Below, piece after piece: positions 31,154-34,125 of a stretch of 34,125 nucleotides of DNA. Made by a program: the position numbers and the translations under genes. How positions within the stretch are numbered: the stretch's first letter is position 1; each line of letters opens with the position of its first letter. The notes beneath the pieces are model-generated. The model ran no database searches. It was not told where the DNA came from and saw only the letters and a program-made list of their open reading frames with translations. Origin of the DNA: a virus; IMG/VR virus record IMGVR_UViG_3300048927_000035, positions 1 through 34,125 of that record. One strand, written 5' to 3'.

Positions 31154-31438
31154 TTATTTTACTTCAACAACAAAATACTTCACCTTATCATATGCAACGA
31201 TATGATCTGGCATCTTAAACTCACCCTTGTAAGTTTTACCGAACAGCTTCACGGCCTCATTTGCCCGATTAGCTGGATTGGATACCCATTGGTCTTCGGT
31301 ATAGAAGCGGAACTTCATACGTTTGTTACCATTATGTAATCCTACAATCTCGGTTGTGATATCTTCAATACCCGCATTCTTGAGATTACGAATAATCTGA
31401 ACGAGTCCTTGTTGGAAGATTTGATTTTGTTCGAACAT
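31154..31438 (-). CDS. Small hypothetical protein
   Basis: 94 residues from the ATG at 31438 (SD AAGGAGG); a longer upstream frame would start in the structured spacer and has no SD. Predicted alpha/beta with IIRNLKNAGIEDITTEIVGLHNG and a beta-rich end. Between the MazG-like and RdgC-like genes. Function unknown. Confidence 0.7.
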   Translation of the reverse strand: MFEQNQIFQQGLVQIIRNLKNAGIEDITTEIVGLHNGNKRMKFRFYTEDQWVSNPANRANEAVKLFGKTYKGEFKMPDHIVAYDKVKYFVVEVK

Positions 31439-31496
31439 GATTTCCTCCTTAGTCAAAATCAACCTCCCAGTATCACCCTTTCCTCCAGGGGTTCCA

Positions 31497-31523
31497 GGCT
31501 CGCCCACAGCGTTGGGGCAAGCC
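31497..31523 (-). other. GC-rich hairpin in the gene spacer
   Basis: On the minus strand GGCTTGCCC-CAACGCTGT-GGGCGAGCC: a nine-base stem with one G-U pair, with no U-run behind it. It follows the MazG-like stop (31536) in the 97-base spacer before the next gene. A second weaker stem (ACCC/GGGT) follows. May be a leader structure or an RNA processing site. Confidence 0.45.
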
Positions 31524-31535
31524 AGCCCTAATGGA

Positions 31536-32264
31536 TTAGGATTTCCCAACGATAGCCCCAATGTCAGGTTTAACGAAGGTGGAAGGTTTCATAATTTTAC
31601 CTTTGTCATCAAAGAATACATACACCTTCTGCTTCTCATTGTAGACAGCATGAACTCCGGTATATGCACCTTCTGGACGGTCTTTGTTACGATCTTCAAT
31701 TGCTGCACATTCTTGCTCCAGTGCGAAATCAATGTCCTTTGTTTCCCACACTGCAAGAATTTGTCTACGTGTTGGATATTTAGAGTCATTGCTTTTCAGC
31801 ACTTCTTTCACCACTTTCTTCTCGTTATACACAGATCTCACCAGAGTGTCGCGAGCCATACGGGTAATACCGAGAGTCATGATAGCCATCTGAGCAGCCT
31901 CAGTGAACGTTGCATCGATCTGATTGAACTCATCATAGATGTTTGGCGGGAAAACATCGCCTACATTCTGAGACAGCATGAGATTAACTCGCTCTTCTCC
32001 CCAGAACATAAATGCCAGATAGGATGCCACAACAAACACATCAGCCGCTGCGTCAAGCATTTCGACATGATCGTTAAGTTGTGCTGCATCTTGGAACTCT
32101 TTCAGTTCTTCACGGACAAATCCGATCTGAGAAATGAACATCTCCTGAGTAAACTCTGGAGTTTCTCCACCACGGGCTTTCGCATTCCACTCAACGATAT
32201 GCTTTGCTGCATCGATGAAAAACTGCTTGTCTACTTTAATGTCCTTGAAAAATCCTTCGATCAT
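31536..32264 (-). CDS. MazG-like NTP pyrophosphohydrolase
   Basis: 242 residues. FVREELKEFQDAA (E52, E53, E56) and a later LDAAADVF (D71, D75) form the E-x-x-E ... D-x-x-x-D metal site of the all-alpha NTP-PPase (MazG) superfamily, with the usual leading helix IVEWNAKAR. The region beyond residue 100 is longer than the minimal domain and has no recognised module. It would hydrolyse non-canonical or surplus (d)NTPs or lower (p)ppGpp-linked effects. ATG with AAGGAGAAATA. Confidence 0.78.
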   Translation of the reverse strand: MIEGFFKDIKVDKQFFIDAAKHIVEWNAKARGGETPEFTQEMFISQIGFVREELKEFQDAAQLNDHVEMLDAAADVFVVASYLAFMFWGEERVNLMLSQNVGDVFPPNIYDEFNQIDATFTEAAQMAIMTLGITRMARDTLVRSVYNEKKVVKEVLKSNDSKYPTRRQILAVWETKDIDFALEQECAAIEDRNKDRPEGAYTGVHAVYNEKQKVYVFFDDKGKIMKPSTFVKPDIGAIVGKS

Positions 32265-32273
32265 TATTTCTCC

Positions 32274-32456
32274 TTAGTTGAATAAACTGGTTAAGTATTG
32301 TGCCAGCGCCCAAGTGCTGACAGCCGCGCCGATCCCTGCGAACAGGGAGTCGAGGGTTCGTGCCACTGCGGTAACGAGACTTCTATTCTCACTTTCAGCA
32401 AGAGTGAAGATTGCGCACACAATCAGGAACAACACAAATAAAATTGCGTAAAACAT
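32274..32456 (-). CDS. Small membrane protein, two possible spans
   Basis: 60 residues; ATG with AAGGAG. A strong span at residues 2-19 (YAILFVLFLIVCAIFTLA), a polar link and a second moderately hydrophobic segment (about 36-56: DSLFAGIGAAVSTWALAQYL). It could be holin-like in size, but it is not next to the lysozyme. Position between ligase and MazG-like genes suggests early expression. Function unknown. Confidence 0.7.
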   Translation of the reverse strand: MFYAILFVLFLIVCAIFTLAESENRSLVTAVARTLDSLFAGIGAAVSTWALAQYLTSLFN

Positions 32457-32465
32457 GTTTTCTCC

Positions 32466-33584
32466 TTATTCGGCAGGTTCCCATGTACCTTCGATCATTT
32501 GTCTCAGACGAATGCCAACTGGTTTGGTAGGTACGCCAGCGTCAGATAACTCTTCGTATTCAATTTCAACAAAGTGATCGATAAGTTTGACGGCGTTTTC
32601 TGCTTTGCGGTAGTTGATGGTAGGATGTGAATCTTTCCTCATCAGGAATTCGACAATCTTACCATCTTTTGTGATCCCTGTCAATACCCCATCACCATTT
32701 TTATCAACGACCATACCTGTTACTTTTACTTCCATAGTTGCACGAGGCTTACGTTTGATAACGTCATACGAACGTTTACCAAACTCGTAAGTACCGTCTT
32801 CGTTACGCCATACAAGACCTTCTGCCTGATCTGCAAGGGCTTTCGCATAGAACTCGTCTAACTGCTCCTGGTTCTCAATGTATTCAGAGTGAACAACGTG
32901 GATCAGGTTTTCCAGACCGGCATCCACAACCATCTCTGCCAAGTCTTTCAGGAATTCCACACGTTTCTTGAAAGGCAAGTCCGGCACTGGAATGTCATAG
33001 ACGTAATAACTTAATTGCTCAGTGATACCTGGTTTGTACTTCTTCCATGCACCGTTGATGACCTGTAGGCTCATAACACCAAGGCCAGCAAACACTTCAC
33101 CATCTAAGGGATAACCGAAATCCTCTTGAATAAACTGAGGAATAGGCGACCAATGGTTAGGGAGCTTATAAACTTCACCAGCTTTGGACAGGCATTCACC
33201 ATCGTCGTTGATCATGGAACGTAAGCCATTCAGCTTATACTGAGCGTACCCAGGGAACTTCACTTTGTGTGAGAAGTCTTTATAGTCCTGGCATTTCATC
33301 GGCGTGAAAGGCTCATGCTCTTTCGCTTCTTCAATGGTTTGGTAGTAGCCACGTTTGAGTTGCTTAGTCCATTTGGCTAAGGCTTCTGATTCGGCTTGTT
33401 CAGCCGGAGTTGTTTCGTTGGAACGTCCAACGTTCTTAGCTTCCGCTTCATAGGACTTAGTGGTGATCTTACCACCAAGACGACCGTGAGCTACCGTCAC
33501 AGTTGCGCCGTCAGTGTAGACAGACCACTCTTTGATATTACCTTTCGAGTCTTTCCCGTATAGGGTAGGATTTGTTTGCTGCAT
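32466..33584 (-). CDS. ATP-dependent DNA ligase with N-terminal WGR-like domain
   Basis: 372 residues. The first 80 (EWSVYTDGATVTVAHGRLGG and a charged helix) resemble a WGR-like DNA-binding domain. The catalytic part starts at YKLNGLRSM: K117 is the adenylated lysine, with an Asn in place of the usual Asp of K-x-D-G. YPLDGEV (158-164) is motif III, EGLVWR (255-260) motif IV and DVIKRKP (274-280) motif V. It seals nicks using ATP. The C-terminal OB fold is short. ATG with AAGGAG. Confidence 0.92.
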   Translation of the reverse strand: MQQTNPTLYGKDSKGNIKEWSVYTDGATVTVAHGRLGGKITTKSYEAEAKNVGRSNETTPAEQAESEALAKWTKQLKRGYYQTIEEAKEHEPFTPMKCQDYKDFSHKVKFPGYAQYKLNGLRSMINDDGECLSKAGEVYKLPNHWSPIPQFIQEDFGYPLDGEVFAGLGVMSLQVINGAWKKYKPGITEQLSYYVYDIPVPDLPFKKRVEFLKDLAEMVVDAGLENLIHVVHSEYIENQEQLDEFYAKALADQAEGLVWRNEDGTYEFGKRSYDVIKRKPRATMEVKVTGMVVDKNGDGVLTGITKDGKIVEFLMRKDSHPTINYRKAENAVKLIDHFVEIEYEELSDAGVPTKPVGIRLRQMIEGTWEPAE

Positions 33585-33593
33585 TCTTTCTCC

Positions 33594-33818
33594 TTACCAG
33601 TTGTACACTTCGCGTTGGACGAATTCCATCATTTCCAGAAGATCAACATCCAAATATTCTGACGATGTAACCATAAAGGATGAGACAAGTTCAACGCCTT
33701 GACTTTCAAGAGCGGCTAACACGTCATCACACATGATATCCAGTTCAACACCTTCACCAAAGGAGAATAGGAGTTCTTCTCCTGCTCCGCTACCTCTTAC
33801 ATAAATCGCTGTACTCAT
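33594..33818 (-). CDS. Small acidic hypothetical protein
   Basis: 74 residues; ATG overlaps the stop of the upstream gene (ATGA), SD GGGAGGATGA. Acidic, with alternating hydrophobic residues (ELLFSFGEGVELDIM) and a helical end (LEMMEFVQREVYNW). Function unknown. Confidence 0.7.
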   Translation of the reverse strand: MSTAIYVRGSGAGEELLFSFGEGVELDIMCDDVLAALESQGVELVSSFMVTSSEYLDVDLLEMMEFVQREVYNW

Positions 33819-34000
33819 TCATCCTCCCACACTGCGTATGCGCAGCAATCGTCTGTTTCAATGACACCCTCTCGACCACAATCGAGACACTTCACTTCAT
33901 CACCAAAGTAAAGATAGAGTTCATCTCCTTTCTCCGAGCTTACCTCAATATTATGAGATGTGCAAGGACAATCTAACCAAGGAACTAAGAAACTTCTCAT
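33815..34000 (-). CDS. Zinc-ribbon-like mini-protein
   Basis: 61 residues; ATG overlaps the upstream TAA (TAATG), SD GGAGAAGAT. Cys at 11, 13, 38, 41, 52 and 53 (CPC, CLDCGREG, DCCAY), a likely zinc ribbon. Acidic. It could contact DNA, RNA or a protein partner. No named family. Confidence 0.7.
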   Translation of the reverse strand: MRSFLVPWLDCPCTSHNIEVSSEKGDELYLYFGDEVKCLDCGREGVIETDDCCAYAVWEDE

Positions 34001-34125
34001 TAATCTTCTCCTACTTTCTCTACAAGATCAATGTGGAGGCGATCACGACAAATACGTTCTTGCGTATCAAAGTAGATTACATCGACCTTATTATCCAGGT
34101 ACGGTGTTTGTTCTACCAGAAGAAG
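34000..34125 (-). CDS. Unidentified protein, 5' end off the window
   Basis: The minus-strand frame runs from the right edge to a TAA at 34000-34002 that overlaps the next ATG. Only the last 41 residues are visible, including VDVIYFDTQERICRDRLHID. Too little to classify. Confidence 0.65.
   Translation of the reverse strand, partial: LLLVEQTPYLDNKVDVIYFDTQERICRDRLHIDLVEKVGED

Noticed and set aside
31439-31561. Longer frame upstream of the 94-residue gene with GEPGTPGGKGDTG, collagen-like
   Set aside because: No SD for the longer start, while a perfect SD precedes the ATG at 31438; the Gly-Pro string comes from the GC-rich spacer.
31437-32285. 282-residue plus-strand open frame
   Set aside because: Antisense to the MazG-like gene with no SD or family features; a shadow.
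1-34125. CRISPR array, tRNA or insertion sequence
   Set aside because: No regular repeat-spacer series, no cloverleaf-like sequence and no transposase or terminal repeats were seen by eye.

Overview
The window reads as part of a large, virulent-type tailed bacteriophage genome that probably infects a Gram-negative, likely gammaproteobacterial, host. The reasons are a T4-type lysozyme, a phage-style nucleotide and replication toolkit, tightly packed genes with 1-16 nt overlaps and strong Shine-Dalgarno (SD) sequences, sigma70-like promoters, and dozens of small proteins of unknown function. No capsid, tail, terminase, tRNA, insertion sequence or CRISPR array was seen. The gene mix would suit a large myovirus, but the genus cannot be named from this window.

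Layout. Bases 1-1284 hold four plus-strand genes that converge, across two hairpin terminators (about 1291-1375), on a minus-strand block covering everything from 1385 to the right edge. In the transcription direction (high to low coordinates) the block starts with a partial gene, two small acidic proteins and a replication and recombination set: ATP-dependent DNA ligase with a WGR-like N-terminus, MazG-like pyrophosphohydrolase, RdgC-like protein, a secreted small protein, a 5'-3' exonuclease of the T7 gp6/T5 D15 type and an HTH + DnaQ-like exonuclease + zinc ribbon. Next come a DUF3310 protein, an HNH-like protein and a nucleotide-metabolism set: 5'-nucleotidase-like HAD protein, ThyX, class Ia ribonucleotide reductase NrdA and NrdB, and later glutaredoxin. 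Then follow a complete dTDP-L-rhamnose pathway (RmlB, A, C, D), T4-type lysozyme, PhoH-like ATPase, an HslV/proteasome-like protein, an adenine-type methyltransferase, a serine recombinase, a PP1/lambda-type phosphatase, a SLOG-fold protein, a cluster of small proteins, a nucleotidyltransferase-like protein, a cytosine-C5-type methyltransferase and a zinc-less SIR2-family protein.

How it fits together. RNR, glutaredoxin, ThyX, MazG, the nucleotidase and the DUF3310 protein would remodel host dNTP pools. ThyX output (dTMP, then dTTP) also feeds RmlA, which needs dTTP to activate glucose-1-phosphate. Ligase, exonucleases and RdgC-like protein serve DNA replication and recombination. Two methyltransferases without partner nucleases suggest self-protection or host modulation.

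Most unusual signals. (1) Five small minus-strand genes between 5860 and 7720, one of them only 52 codons, end in the same C-terminal tag W-x-[S/P]-S-S-x(1,2)-C; the serines use both TCN and AGY codons, so the tag is kept at protein level. (2) The 5'-3' exonuclease has no ATG, GTG or TTG ahead of its catalytic aspartates; the best start is an ATC codon behind a perfect SD. (3) At least nine GC-rich hairpins sit just upstream of the SD of downstream genes, with little or no room for a promoter between. (4) Sigma70-like promoters recur at gene ends, two sharing TGGTAAACTCT, and one lies inside the lysozyme gene.
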